Positions 46,083-57,977 of a stretch of 64,000 nucleotides of DNA are shown piece after piece; the first letter of the stretch is position 1, and each line of letters opens with the position of its first letter. Origin of the DNA: Lolium rigidum (Eukaryota; Streptophyta; Magnoliopsida; Poales; Poaceae); assembly GCF_022539505.1 (NCBI RefSeq), contig NC_061513.1, forward strand, positions 184,170,017 through 184,234,016. Direction: 5' to 3'. A program made the translations under genes and the position numbers. The notes beneath the pieces were generated by a model, which did not search any database, was not told where the DNA came from, and worked only from the letters and a program-made list of their open reading frames with translations.

Positions 46083-47862
46083 TTCATCATCGGTATTGGC
46101 ATCCCCTTGGCTTGTTCCAAGCTTGGGGGAGTGCCGCGGTATCACATCATCACTACCTTTTACTTTTTACTATCAAGTAGTGTCATATCATGAGTAGGGA
46201 AGTTATCATATAAGATGTGTTGCGGTATGGAGGTATTTCTCTTTAGTTGGTTATCTATGTATCCCTTGGTGTGAGTTATCATTATGGAATATTAATGAGA
46301 AGTTTTATCATATACATATTGCACATCTTATTTTAGTTTGCAATCTCTATTATATGATTGATCTTGTTGTTAAGTATTGGTATCACTTTGGGAGCATCAA
46401 GTAAATCTATTTGGTTTTGGCAAACTTAGCAATGGTCAATAGCAACAACACTTTGAGTTTAAGAAGAATAGAGGAAATACATGTAGAAGATGTTATTATC
46501 TTTCTTATCAGCTCTTAGCTTAGTATTCTGAAGTTAAAATTGTTTGTGCTTACAAGTAAGATGCATGATTGTTTCTATCACATGTATATTTGTTTGTTTC
46601 CCTCAACTCTTATGCTTGCTAATTAACCTTGCTAGCCAAAGACTTGTACTGAGAGGGAATGCTTCTCGTGCATCCAAACCTGAACCCAAACCTATGCCAT
46701 TTGTGTCCACCATATTTACCTACTGCATGGTATTTTCTGTCATTCCAAGTAAATACTTCATGTGCTACCTTTAAACAATTCGAAATTTATTACTTCTTAT
46801 TTGTGTCAATGTTTTATAGCTCATGAGGAAGTATGTGGTGTTTTATCTTTCAGTCTTGCTAGGCAGCTTCCACTAATGGACTAGTGGCTTCATCCACTTA
46901 TCCTATAATTTTGCAAAAAGAGCTGGCAACGGGGTTCCCAGCCCCAATTAATCAACTTTCATTAATAATTCTCTTTACATGTTTTGCTCTGATTCATCAA
47001 GTAAGCAACTTAATTTTGCAATAGACACTCCTCCATGGTATGAGATTGTTGGAAGGCACCCGAGGATTCGGTTAGCCATGGCTTGTGTAAGCAAAGGTTG
47101 GGGGAGTGTCATCCTTAAATAAACTAAAGTACATGTGTAAACAAAAGAGAAGAGGGATGATCTACCTTGCTGGTAGAGATAACGTCCTTCATGGGAGCCG
47201 CTCTTTGGAGGTCTGTTTGGCAAGGGGGTTAGAGTACCCGCTACCAGTCGTTGACAGCAACAAACACCTCTCAAAATATTACTTTTATTCTCTTTATATG
47301 ATTTCAAAACTAAAAAAGCTCTAGCACATGATTTAATCCATGCTTCCCTCTGCGAAGGGCCTATCTTTTTACTTTATGTTGAGTCAGTAAACATATTTCC
47401 CTCCATTTTAAGCAAGCATTTGAGTTGTTGTGATCCAACCATCTATATTGTGATATATTTAATCATGCCTTTTATTCTTCCTTGTTTAGTACAAGTTTTA
47501 TCTGATGAATATAGCTTTGAAGATTATCAATGATTATGAGGAGATTATTATGATTGAGTATGCAAGTTCTGCTATATAAGCTTTAACATGAGAGCGCTGC
47601 TCAATAGATAAGTATAATCTGTTAACTGTTCTCTGACCAAGAACAAAGTTTGCCATCACCAATTATGATTCCTTATGCACCTTTATTTGTGATTACCTTA
47701 TACTTATTTCAAGTTAAATTATATGAGGAAGTTGTTCACTAGAATGCCTTGTGTGAATTAATATGATGCTTCTTGTCCGTATTTTATTTATTGACTCTTC
47801 ACTCCATAAACATGTGGTCTTGTTTACTGAGCTCAGTTTCGCTTGGGGACAAGCGAAGTCTA
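46083..47862 (+). other. Long non-coding 3' region of the Athila-type element
   Basis: About 1.8 kb, AT-rich, no supported gene. Phrases such as 'aagcttgggggagtg' recur (46120-46135, 47094-47107, 47864-47875), near copies of the polypurine tract region that are typical of this element type. Confidence 0.6.
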
Positions 47863-47875
47863 AGCTTGGGGGAGT
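47863..47875 (+). other. Polypurine tract of the Athila-type element
   Basis: AGCTTGGGGGAGT directly before the 3' LTR start TGATACGTCC; it would prime plus-strand DNA synthesis. Confidence 0.75.
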
Positions 47876-49387
47876 TGATACGTCCAATTTGCATCACTAT
47901 TTTATATCATAATTTACTGTTATTCATTGATATATTTCATATTTGGAGATGATACTTATGTTATTTCATCTATTTTGCATATTTCATGATTATTTGGAGA
48001 ACGCGCACCGGAGCCAGGATTCTGCTGGAAAAAGCACCGTCGGGATGCAATATTTCGGAAGATCAGCAATTGACGGGAATTACACGAAAATTCCTATTTT
48101 TCCAGAAGACGAAGAGAGCCAGAAGGGGGAGCCGAGGGGACCCGAGGTGGGCCCACCCCATAGGCCGGCGCGACCCAAGGCCTGGCCGCGCCGCCCTGTG
48201 AGGAGGGGGGCCCACAGCCCCTCTCGCCTCCTTTTCTTCGCGTACGCCTTCGTCCCGAAAACCTAAGCTCTAGAGGGTACGTCGCGAAGAGACACAGCCG
48301 CCTCTGCGGGGCGGAGAACACCAGAGAGAAAAGAGCTCTCCGGCGGGAAGGAATCCGCCGGGGAAATTCCCTCCCGGAGGGGGAAATCGACGCCATCGTC
48401 ATCGTCATCGAGCTGGACATCATCTCCATCACCACCGTCATCATCATCATCATCATCACCGCCATCTCCACCGCTGCACCTCGTCACCGCTGTAATAATT
48501 TGGGTTTGATCTTGATTGTTTGATAGGGGAAACTCTCCCGTGTTGATTTCTACTTGTTATTGATGCTATTGAGTGAAACCGTTGAACCAAGGTTTATGTT
48601 CAGATTGTTATTCATTATCATATCACCTCTGATCATGTTCATATGATGTCTCATGATTAGTTCGTTTAGTTCTTGAGGACATGGGTGAAGTCTAAATGTT
48701 AGTAGTGAAGTATGGTTGAGTAATATTCAATGTTATGATATTTAAGTTGTGGTGTTATTCTTCTAGTGGTGTCGTGTGAACGTCGACTACACGACACTTC
48801 ACCATTTATGGGCCTAGGGGAATACATCTTGTACTCGTTTGCCAATTTCGGGGTTGCCGGAGTGACAGAAACCTGAGCCCCCGTTGGTATATCGATGCAG
48901 GAGGGATTGCAGGATCTTAGAGTTTAAGGTTGTGGTTAGATTTATCTTAATTACTTTCTTGTAGTTGCGGATACTTGCAAGGGGTATAATCACAAGTATG
49001 TATTAGTCCTAGGAAGGGCGGTACATTAGCATAGGTTCACCCACACAACACTTATCAAAACAATGAAGATTAATCACCGTATGTAGCGAAAGCACTAGAC
49101 TAAATTCCCGTGTGTCCTCGAGAACGTTTGGTCATTATAAGTAAACAAACCGGCTTGTCCTTTGTGCTAAAAAGGATTGGGCCACTCGCTGCAATTATTT
49201 CTCTCGCACTTTACTTACTCGTACTTTGTTCATCCGTTACATCAAAACCCCCGAATACTTGTCTCGTGAGCATTTACAGTGAATCCTTCATCGAAACTGC
49301 TTGTCAACACCTTCTGCTCCTCGTTGGGATCGACATTCTTACTTATCGAAGATACTGCGATACACCCCCTATACTTGTGGGTCATCA
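47876..49387 (+). repeat. 3' LTR of the Athila-type element
   Basis: 1,512 bp, TGATACGTCC...GGTCATCA, followed by the GCGCG target copy. It is about 98% like the 5' LTR by eye, with a GC-rich palindrome at 48152-48215. Confidence 0.92.
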
Positions 49388-51086
49388 GCGCGCGTCGGCC
49401 TTAGACCGCAAAAGAGAACGCGGCAACAATATGCTCTTCCACGACTACTTCCACTACAACAAGGCATTGTTCACGCCGCTGTTGTTTCGCCGCTGTTTTC
49501 GGATGTCCAGGCCGTTGTTCAACCGGATAATGGATGGTGTCAAGGTCTACGTTGACTACTTCATGGCCAAACAAGATGCTGTTGGCAAGGCAGGCCTGTC
49601 TTCATATCAGAAATGCACGACAACGATTAGGATGCTAGCGTATGGTGTTGCCGCTGACTACGTAGATGAGTACGTCTGGATGAGCGAGTCCAGCTGCTTG
49701 GAAGCGATGTATAGGTTCTGCAGAGCAGTGATCGCTATGTTTGGTGAACAATATCTGTGCCAACCTACTGCAGAGGACACGGCCCATCTGTTGTCAATCA
49801 ACGCTTCCAGGGGTTTCCTGGAATGCTTGGCAGCATAGATTACGTGGACTAGGAGTGGAAGAACTTCCCTTTTGATTGGCACGGTCGTACAAGGGCCATT
49901 CTGAGGGGGTGCAGATTCTTAAAGCCATTGCTTCACATGGCACGTGGATTTGGCACTCATTCTTCGGAATGGCTGGCTCGCACAATGACATATTGCTGGC
50001 TCGCACAATGACATGTTGCAGCGCTCTGCGATGTTTGATAGTCTAGCACACGATCGGTCCCCTGATGTGGATTTTGAGATCAATTGTCACCACTACAACA
50101 AAGGGTACTACCTTGCTGATGGCATCTATCTACCTTGGGCTACACTCGTGAAGACAATTCGTCGTCCCAGTTTAGAGCAGGAGGCAAGGTTTTCCAAAGA
50201 GCAAGAGGCGGTCCAGAAAGATGTCGGGCGGGAGTTTGGTATCCTCCAAGCTCGTTGGGCTATCGTCAGACACCCTGCTAGAGCATTGAGTGTGCAAACT
50301 CTTTAGGAGGTGATGACCGCTTGTGTAATCATGCACAACATGATTGCTGAGATAGAGCGGGATGATTCACTGTTTGACAATGATTGGGAAGGCCAGAGAG
50401 AGTTGGTTGCTCCTCAAGGTGGTCCGGCTTCATTCCAGGATATCCTACATGTGCATCACGAAATTCGGGACCAAACGGTTCACAACCAACTCTAGGCTGA
50501 TTTGGTTGAGCATATGTGAGCGCATGTTGCAACAATGTTGCAAACAACAACAATGATGAAAATCCCGAAGAAAACATGCCTAAGGTATTTGTATCATTTT
50601 ACATTTTTTTTAATAAGTACTTTGTCATTTAATAGGTAGACAATAATTTTATGTAATAAATCTTGATCATTTAAACTTATTTATATTTTTCTTATGATTT
50701 TATATGCCTTATATTGAATTTAAAGACCAAATGCAATTATACTTTAGCCGCGATCCATATCTGGCCGCGTTAGGTGCATTACACAATCCAAAATGGTGGG
50801 CCACGTTGGGTGCATCAGGCGACACAAAATGCCGAGCCGGCCAGCTGGCCACTGTTACGCGTCCACCCAAACAAACGCGCCCGCCCATTTAAGTCGCCCG
50901 TTGGAGATAGCCTCACCGCCTCTTCACGCACAGCCGCACAGGGTGAGTCTTCCTCGATGCAGTCGGAGATCAGCTGAAAGAGCTCTCTGCACAGCAGGCA
51001 AACTGAAACTGCAAAGCAAAGTACAAGCTGGCGCTGGCGCTAGCACTCTGGAATTCTTGCAATGTAACTTTGACCATTGATTTCTA

Positions 51087-51322
51087 CTACCTCCGATTCA
51101 AGGAATAAGACGTCCTCGTTTTACGTGTTTTTCGTTTGACTAAGTATTACTTCAAATATATAAAGATTGTTTGTATAAAATTAACATCATTAGAAAGTGC
51201 TTTTCAATACGAATCCAACAATACTAATTACATATAATATAACCAAGATTTTGTTGCTCAATTTTTATGGTCAAAGTTCGTCTTGAAATACGCGTGCGCC
51301 TTATTCCTTGGGACGAAAGTAG
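51087..51322. mobile_element. Stowaway MITE downstream of SCPL copy 1
   Basis: CTACCTCCGATTCAAGGAAT at the left; the right end, inverted, is CTACTTTCGTCCCAAGGAAT. TA precedes the left end; the right flank is CA. The same MITE sits at 59996-60231 in the second block. Confidence 0.78.
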
Positions 51323-51628
51323 CATTGGACTAGGTAAACACAACAAATATTATAATATTCTATCAATACTTTTAGAAACAAATCTATGCAAATGATTTAG
51401 ATTTCCAATCTTAATTATTAAAATTATATTCATAGTAAAAGTTTTAGAAGTGAAGGCAAGTCCAAAACAACGTGCATTATTTGTGATATGGTAGAGTATA
51501 ATCTAAACCTGCTGAAATAAACAGAGTATATAATTCTCTTTCTTTACCGCAATTAATATGGAAAATTCTAGCCTGCATTCAGGTTTTCATGCGGTCCCCT
51601 TGTCTACTTTGTTGTTGTTCTCAAGTAG

Positions 51629-54576
51629 CTAGAGTGGTTCCTCAAGTATCCAACGGCTGAACATGGCGAAGCACCTCTCAGGTTCGTACTCTGGCGCCGT
51701 ATGCCCACCACCCTGCAGCACCCCAATAGAACTTGATCAGAACGGAGCGTAGGTGCATTCACCACGAAGGTATTCATAGTTGTAGGCAAATGATGAGTGT
51801 TACCTTGATGGTGGCAAATGTCATGTTGTTGGAGTACGTTAAAGTGAACCTGCGACGCAAACATGCATTAACCAGTATATACAGCAAGCCTGCTGCTGGC
51901 AAAATACCAGTCTAGCTTAGCATTGGTAAGGATGGTGATGGTAATATATAGTACCCTGCAGACTGGCCATTTAGATGCCATGCCCTCCAGTCGCGGACCA
52001 CGGGGAAGCCCAGTGACCTTATCCACGCCTGCGTCCCCAGGTGAGGCACCAACGAATCGTGGTCACCACTGTATACGAGCGCCCGGTAGCCACCGTTGGC
52101 CGTGAGGTTCCGGTGATACTCGATGCTACTCCTGAGGTCGATGGAATAAGGCAGGTCGCCGTTGTGGCACCTGACCCACTCCTCCACGCTGCCCTCCTTG
52201 ATCCCAAGAGCATCTCGGGTCACCTCCGCGTTTGCCCAGAAGTATGATAGGTAGTTCTTATATGTCTGCCACAATTGATATCAGTTTGCCCCGGTATGAT
52301 ACGGTACAATATAGGTTGTTACAGCTCTATAAATTTCCTTTTGGTAGATTCCTTTTTTTAGGCATAGTTTAGCTTTTGTACATAACTCTGCACTACCTCC
52401 TTGCCATAAGGTGGTGAATGTAAGATTTTTCTTTTTTTGAAGTCAGACGATTTAAAGTTTGGTCGAGTTCACTGAGAAAATTATCTATATCTACAATACC
52501 AAATGTATATATACCATATGAAAATATACATCATGATTATTAATCTAATGGTAATCTAGATCTTGATATTTTTATCTAGATACTTGATCAAACTTTACAT
52601 CGTTCGAATTTTCAAAAAACTTATATGCACTACATTTTAGCAAGGAGGTAGTACAATATTTCATACCAATAAAAGCTGCAGTTGGAAATTTCTTACTGTT
52701 TCCCATAAAAAAAATAAAGTTGTTAAAGCAACGAAGTCCAGTTAGTGTACGCACATGGAGGATGTAAATGGACTACTTACAATACATCCAAATGGAGGAC
52801 GAGCCGGCGGATTTCCAACAAGGATCCTCCTACCAGAATCACTAGAGTACTCGGCCTTGGTATCAGCTGCTGGTCCGGTGGGAGCGGATGCATAAACACA
52901 GGTGTCCAACAAAATGTGGGCCCCCTGAACTTGGGACATCAGCTGCAACAATTGCACGCACGATCACATCCACATTCATACATAATAGTATGTGGTCCAA
53001 GTCAATTCTAGCAAGCGCAGGATGTTTTTAATGTTCTTCTTACATGGTTAAATGTATCCAGAGCTTGGGCGCACGGTGCGTTCGAAGGAAGCATGTAGTC
53101 CAGACCTTTGCAATTCTCCAATATAGTCTGCATATATATGATCAAGAAAGAGCAATATTACTTTGATTATGATAAAATGGATTATACACACGCATGCCAG
53201 GTGGATCAGAGTAGACGCTCGAGTGTAGTTACCTCATATAATTGATCTGATATTATACCAACTCCGTGAGCATATGGCACTCTAGAACTTGTATCAATGA
53301 TCTCACCAGTTGATGGGTTACCAACTAGATAGCCCTGAAAATCAACAAACATGTGTAAATTCTAATGATTCATGATGCTTACCGTTATCGTTAATAAGTA
53401 TTGGTAGTAAAGATCAATATTGTACCTTTAGATTAAGGGTGGGAGTGTTTCCTGCTTGAATACCTGAAGAGGAGCTATCTGACATGAATGTATAAAGTTC
53501 CAATAGAGCTTAGTGAAATGAAAATGATTAATCGCATCAGTTTGCACAGTGACAGGGTTGTCAAATATGGCAGGGGCATATATGTGTATGTTAATGTTAT
53601 GTACCTTGTGAAATGATGTGGGCGATAAATGGTATGAGTTTTCCGGCATAGGAGTCTCCCCCGATATAGAAAGAATTCTGGTGGTATTTGGGATGGTCGC
53701 TGAACCACTTGATAAGGAAGTCATGGATCTGCAGCGAGGAGGATACATCCCCAACCTGGTACCCTTCTGGTTTCGTTGAAAAGGAGAATCCAGCCCCAAC
53801 CGGTGAATCAAGAAACAGGATGTGTGCTACCTGCGACATTCCCTTGGTATTACTAGCAGCATGCATGTAAGAACGTATTACAGGTATTACAGTCAGCAGC
53901 CTGCTGCTGCTGCTGCGGATGAAACAAGATACGAATACCTACCTGCGTCCATGAGCTCGGATTGATTTGTAGGCGTGGCAAGCTGCCATTGTAGGGCTCC
54001 TCCACGAATCTGACGGGACCTGCATATCAGCATTTGATATGGATGTGAACATGATTTTCTAGGACTTCCTGATTCCGGCACTTGCTTAGTCAACAAAGGA
54101 GTACAGTACTGCGAAGTTCAATGAACAGTGAATGTGATGATAGGGATCATGCTGCAGACGGAGATGATGCGGCTAGTAATAATTAATTAGTTAGTCGATT
54201 AGAGAGACCGATCTCATTGGCGAGGCCACTGAAGACGGAGCACCGGTCGCCGCCGGTGAGCCAGAGAAGGAAAGGGGCCTCCTCGGCGCGGGTATCCGAC
54301 TCGACGAAGTAGTAGAAGAGCTCCGTGCCCTCGTTCACCTCCACGTACCTGGCAGTTCAATTGAATTTCATATGTTGCTTTCAAGAAGAGAGAATCCAAC
54401 AGAACAAACTTAAATTGAGAAGGAGATGGAAGTACCCACCCAGTGTGGAGGTTGAAGGGGAGGCGGCCGTGGAAGCCAGGGAGGCTGGTCACCAACTTGG
54501 AATCGGAGGTGCGCGGGGCCACGGCAAAGATCAACAGCAACAGGAAGCAGCGGCAGAGTTGCCTCGGCGAGATCAT
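51629..54576 (-). CDS. Serine carboxypeptidase-like (SCPL) protein, copy 1, apparently intact
   Basis: Eleven exons with GT...AG introns: 54440-54576, 54209-54348, 53943-54019, 53605-53830, 53426-53463, 53233-53334, 53044-53127, 52781-52942, 51955-52265, 51804-51849, 51629-51712. Together they give about 468 residues in one frame. A signal peptide is clear (MISPRQLCRCFLLLLIFAVA), so the product should be secreted or vacuolar. The catalytic triad is Ser178 in GGDSYAG, Asp392 in YSGDHDSLVP and His445 in GGGHTAPEY. LDSPVGAGFSFS and WVRCHNGDLPY are further family hallmarks. The oxyanion-region GGxxC is present as GGDRCS. SCPL proteins are peptidases or, in one clade, acyltransferases using sugar esters; the sequence alone does not decide. 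A Stowaway MITE lies in intron 8. Confidence 0.9.
52393..52651. mobile_element. Stowaway MITE in SCPL intron 8, copy 1
   Basis: CTACCTCCTTGC at the left and GCAAGGAGGTAG at the right are perfect inverted ends. TA follows on the right; the left flank is CA, a decayed TA. It lies between exons 8 and 9 and is also present in copy 2 at 61305-61563, so it predates the split of the two copies. Confidence 0.85.
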
Positions 54577-55155
54577 CTTCGTGCTCGTACTACCAGAAGC
54601 AGCATCAGCAGCAGACCTTAATTTGGGCCGGCTTGCCTTCGTCCGCTAGTTTGTGGCCAGAACTGCGAGGACTAGGCTACCTGTCGTTAGCTGCGTGTCC
54701 CAGTCAGATGCTCGCTCACACGTGTCCGGCAGCTTACCCACACGTGTAGACCTGTCCGACTCGCCCGGTAACATAAGGATGACCATGGCTAGGATATAGG
54801 TAAGGTAGAACAATCCAATATACCCATTCCTGTATAGTTAATAGGTATAAGTTTCTGCCATATCCATACTCGTGGATATAAAAGTTTACTTATATCCACC
54901 CGTATTCATTGGTTAAATTGTATAAAAATCGGTCGTAATTTCAATTTATTGATAACAAATTTGATTAAAAAACAAATTATCTCAATTCAATAACAGGTAG
55001 TTGAGTACATAACAATTAACAAGATAATAATAATCATATTATTAGCTAACTCATAAGTCAACAAAAGTAGACATGTCAAGAAAATTTACAATAAACGGAC
55101 GGGGTATGGGTATACCCCGGCTACGATGTTATACCCGTGCCCTACCCACAATTTA
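54577..55155. other. SCPL upstream region and hAT-like AT-rich repeat
   Basis: Up to 54805 the sequence matches the upstream region of SCPL copy 2, apart from a 30-bp block missing here at about 54666. From 54806 to 55155 it is AT-rich with 'taccca/tgggta' words, like one arm of the MITE family at 34335-34791; the other arm is at 55453-55543. Confidence 0.5.
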
Positions 55156-55452
55156 GAGCTCCTTTGATTCATAGGAATATGAAGAGTGTAGGAATAGGAA
55201 AGGTGTAGGATTGGAATGGCATGACAAGTTGAATTCTATAGAAATATGATGTGTCTTTGATTGTAGCAAAGGAATTTTTCCATGAGGTATGAGCTAATGT
55301 TTTTTTCCTATAGGATTTGCACTACAAGATTCCTATAGGAACAATTCCTATAGGATATGTTCCTATGAATCAAATGGCTTGTATAGTAAATTTTCCCATA
55401 GGATTCAAATCCTACATAATTCCTATGTCAATCCTATGAATCAAAGGAGCTC
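55156..55452. mobile_element. Tourist-type MITE (297 bp)
   Basis: GAGCTCCTTTGATTCATAGG at the left and its inverse at the right (CCTATGAATCAAAGGAGCTC) are perfect over 20 bases. TTA is duplicated at 55153-55155 and 55453-55455. It is inserted into the older AT-rich repeat whose right end, inverted, reads TTAAGGATGGCAATTTACCC (55524-55543). Confidence 0.9.
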
Positions 55453-55729
55453 TTAACGGGTAGTATATGGATACTGCCCATTAGCATAAAAGTATGTGGG
55501 TACCCATGGGTACCCATACCCGTGGGTAAATTGCCATCCTTAACCACAACTAGATGAGGCCCAAGTGCATGCTACGGGAGACGCTCGATCAACCTTCATG
55601 AGGGATCGGCGTCCCAGGCTCTGGAGCAGCCACTCGGTTTTTACCGATTCATCGGCGTGGAACCAACAACAGTCATACATGGTTCCATGAAACCACCAAA
55701 GGAAACTGGTACCTCTAGCTTTGATCAAA

Positions 55730-56170
55730 TTCATAGTTTTAAATACTGGCTATAGCTTTTTGGGAGACATGCCGCTAAGGCTATATTATTTATAAGCTAA
55801 ATGAGAAAAAAAACACTAATAGCCGGATATAGCCCTATTTAGCCACTAATCAGCCTCTAATTTAGCCGCTAAACCTTATGTATTTTGAATTTATCTTCTA
55901 TTTTATTTTTATTTCTTATTTTTTGAATTTGCATTCGATATGATTAGATAGACTTCTGAATTGAATAATTAAATACTTGTTTGTTTTGAATAGTTAATGA
56001 ATTGTATCATGAATCATGTCTGAGTCATAGTTTTCCTTTGTTGGGTAAGATATGACTGAAATATTAAAAAAACGCTAAATGGAATAGCCCGTTATAGTCC
56101 AACTATAGCCTTTCATAGCCTCTAAAAATATCACGGCTAAATGAAATAGTCCGCTATTTTAAACTATATT
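55730..56170. mobile_element. Probable MITE with 'gctatag' inverted repeats
   Basis: The left part has AGTTTTAAATACTGGCTATAGC; the right part, inverted, has TAGTTTAAAATAGCGGAC. Inside, words such as 'tagccgcta', 'ctatagcc' and 'tagccc' recur in both orientations. Target duplication not established. Confidence 0.45.
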
Positions 56171-57049
56171 CAAATTATTAGTCTGTTGCAGATTCATTCA
56201 TGCTAAATATAGGTTTATGTTGCAGATTCATTCAAAATATATTGTTTGATAAGGGTTCTATGACATCCAATGTTTTTTGTCTTGAAAGACTATGCATAAT
56301 TAAATAGCTATAGTCATCACCACACGCAAATCACTACATTCCATTCAGAAATACTCGTGTATAACTTGCTAACACAACATTCAACATGGAAAACTTTGTA
56401 CATGTTGTATTGTGATTAAATCGATGGTGTTCGAATGTATATATAGTTTGTATTAACTTAAAGACATACCAAAACCTCGAAAGCAAGGTTCTTTGAAATC
56501 AACATAAATCTCGATAAATATTCTTCCATAAATAAAAAGGTTTTTTATTAGATAGTGCGGACAACTTAATTAATCTATTATATATTAAAATTACATTAAA
56601 GGTTAGCCAGGGAAAGTAAAAGTTAGAAAAAGTTACAACAAAAATCGGAACCATCTGACCGTCGATTTATTACCTCAGCAAGCCACAACGACTGAATTAT
56701 GAAAAAAGAAACTTAGAGTAAAGAAAAATTACCCACCAATGTCATCACTTAATTTTCCACGTACCTCTTTAATCTTATTGGACTAATCACCCGTCAAACC
56801 TAAAAAAAACAATGGTGTGCCAACCCCCAAAAAAAAACCAATGGTGCGGTAAAATACAATATTTTTTGTTTTGAAACAAGGCAAAAGATTTGCCATTTTC
56901 ATTAATTAAGGAGAAGTTAAAAGAGGTCTTACAAACTAAACACCGCTTGACCAATGGCCAAGCACAAGAAACAAGCCCACTCTCGCGGCATCACATTACT
57001 CAAAGCCTTAGCCCAACGAGGTTCCACATCGCCACCTCTTCTTTAATCT
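56171..57049. other. AT-rich stretch without a gene
   Basis: No reading frame of note, no paired ends. The last part (from about 56870) leads into the LINE remnant on the minus strand. Confidence 0.4.
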
Positions 57050-57600
57050 TGGTGAACACCATATTTTAGGTAGAAGCTTCATTGCGAAAGACGTAAGCGT
57101 TCCTTTCCTTCCAAATTTCCCATGTAATCAACATTGCAAGCGACACCATTGCCTTCTTTGATTGTCCATGCTTATGAACTCCATCAATCCACCACTCTTT
57201 GACGGAGCATATTGTGTGCCAAGTATTAGTGTCAACGTCATTTAACCCAAACCATGTTTTATTTTGGACCATATCCGGATGGTGAAACGAAATTTGAAGA
57301 GAAGGTGAGAGGCGGTTTCTTGCACTTGATTACATAGCTTGCACGACCCACAATTTGGCCATCCTCATTTTTGAAGCCTATCTGCCGTCCACACTCTATT
57401 TTGGATCATCAACCAAGCGAAGAACTTGCATTTCGGAGGTTCCTAAGGCTTCCAAACCACCGAGGGAAAAAGGAGAAGTTGGTTGGCCTAAGAATTGCAT
57501 CTTGTAAGCCGTTTTGGAGGAATATGACCCATCATTGGTGAGCTTCCAAGAGATAGAATCGGGTAAGTTCGGGTCCAAATGAGTCGCTTGTACCATCTCC
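57050..57600 (-). pseudogene. LINE-type reverse-transcriptase C-terminus, broken
   Basis: Minus-strand pieces: DSISWKLTNDGSYSSKTAYKMQFLGQP (57596 down), then a shifted part with a Cys/His-rich zf-RVT core around 57290-57420, then KTWFGLNDVDTNTWHTICSVKEWWIDGV and LAMLITWEIWKERNAYVFRNEAST (57272-57066). The order and wording match the C-terminus of plant non-LTR retrotransposon polyproteins. Frameshifts separate the pieces and the upstream reverse transcriptase is missing. Confidence 0.7.
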
Positions 57601-57743
57601 CATTGGTTGGTAATGATGAGGACATCCCTACCGAACTACTACCTCCGTCATTGCAAGATGAAGACAATGTTGCTGCGAAGCTCAAGTCCGATGAAGTTAG
57701 GATTGGACCCATTACAAGGGCTCGTGCGAAGCTGAAAGTGCAT

Positions 57744-57877
57744 GGAGCCCCCATGTGTGGTTTTGGTAATTAATGACAATCCCTATGGATTAATGTTTGC
57801 ATTGAGTTATATTTGTAGGTGTTGTCCATAGGCAATGCTTGAACCATTTGTTGACTTCAAGGTGTTGTCCATAGGCA
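57744..57877. repeat. LTR-like fragment before the gap
   Basis: 'tgtgtggttttggtaattaatg' type text is common at the start of certain grass Gypsy LTRs. 'ggtgttgtccataggca' occurs twice (57820-57836, 57861-57877). The fragment is cut by the gap. Confidence 0.45.
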
Positions 57878-57977
57878 NNNNNNNNNNNNNNNNNNNNNNN
57901 NNNNNNNNNNNNNNNNNNNNNNNNNNNNNNNNNNNNNNNNNNNNNNNNNNNNNNNNNNNNNNNNNNNNNNNNNNNNN
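57878..57977. other. Assembly gap, 100 N
   Basis: A run of exactly 100 N directly before the second Harbinger-SCPL block. It hides the left limit of that block. Confidence 0.99.

Larger units (their letters stand above)
38860..49387 (+). mobile_element. Athila-type Ty3/Gypsy retrotransposon, full length (10,528 bp)
   Basis: Two LTRs (38860-40374, 47876-49387), a tRNA-Asp-type primer site, gag-pol remnants, a further ORF (45549-46082), a long non-coding 3' region and a polypurine tract. GCGCG is duplicated at 38855-38859 and 49388-49392. The LTRs differ by roughly 2% by eye, with several 1-bp indels, suggesting an insertion on the order of a million years or less under usual grass rates. At least four frameshifts in gag-pol make it non-autonomous. 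The large size, the tRNA-Asp primer and the extra ORF after pol point to the Athila group; I do not assign a named family. Confidence 0.92.
38156..50519 (+). pseudogene. Harbinger (ALP1/HARBI1-like) transposase, copy 1, interrupted
   Basis: It starts MVDSGEEFFYKNFISTSSDDESVDDFL, is cut by the hAT MITE after the codons for LTTSTM and again by the Athila element, and resumes at 49431 with MLFHDYFHYNKALFT, RCFRMSRPLFNRIMDGVK, YQKCTTTIRMLAYGVA, LLSINASRGF and MLGSIDYVD. The Asp of GSID is the first catalytic residue. A TAG follows at once (49847-49849) in place of a Trp codon. AGSHND carries the second Asp. Where family members have DVERAFG the sequence has DVGREFG, so the third acidic residue seems lost. 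A further stop replaces a Gln near the end (50493). Besides the insertions, point lesions alone would make it inactive. Confidence 0.8.
35971..50912 (+). mobile_element. PIF/Harbinger element with transposase, host of three nested insertions
   Basis: The left end GGCCATCTCCAACGGGGCGA (35971) and the right end, inverted, GGCTATCTCCAACGGGCGA (50912) are matching terminal inverted repeats, and TCA is duplicated at 35968-35970 and 50913-50915. It encodes a DDE transposase related to plant ALP1/HARBI1. Inside are a solo LTR (36518-38115), a hAT MITE (38274-38813) and an Athila element (38860-49387), each with its own target duplication. Subtracting these leaves about 2.3 kb. A second copy without the last two insertions ends at 59821. 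Confidence 0.88.

Noticed and set aside
54780..54800. Left end of a hAT MITE at 'taaggatgaccatgg'
   Set aside because: The same text occurs in copy 2 without a MITE following it, so it is ordinary flanking sequence rather than an element end.
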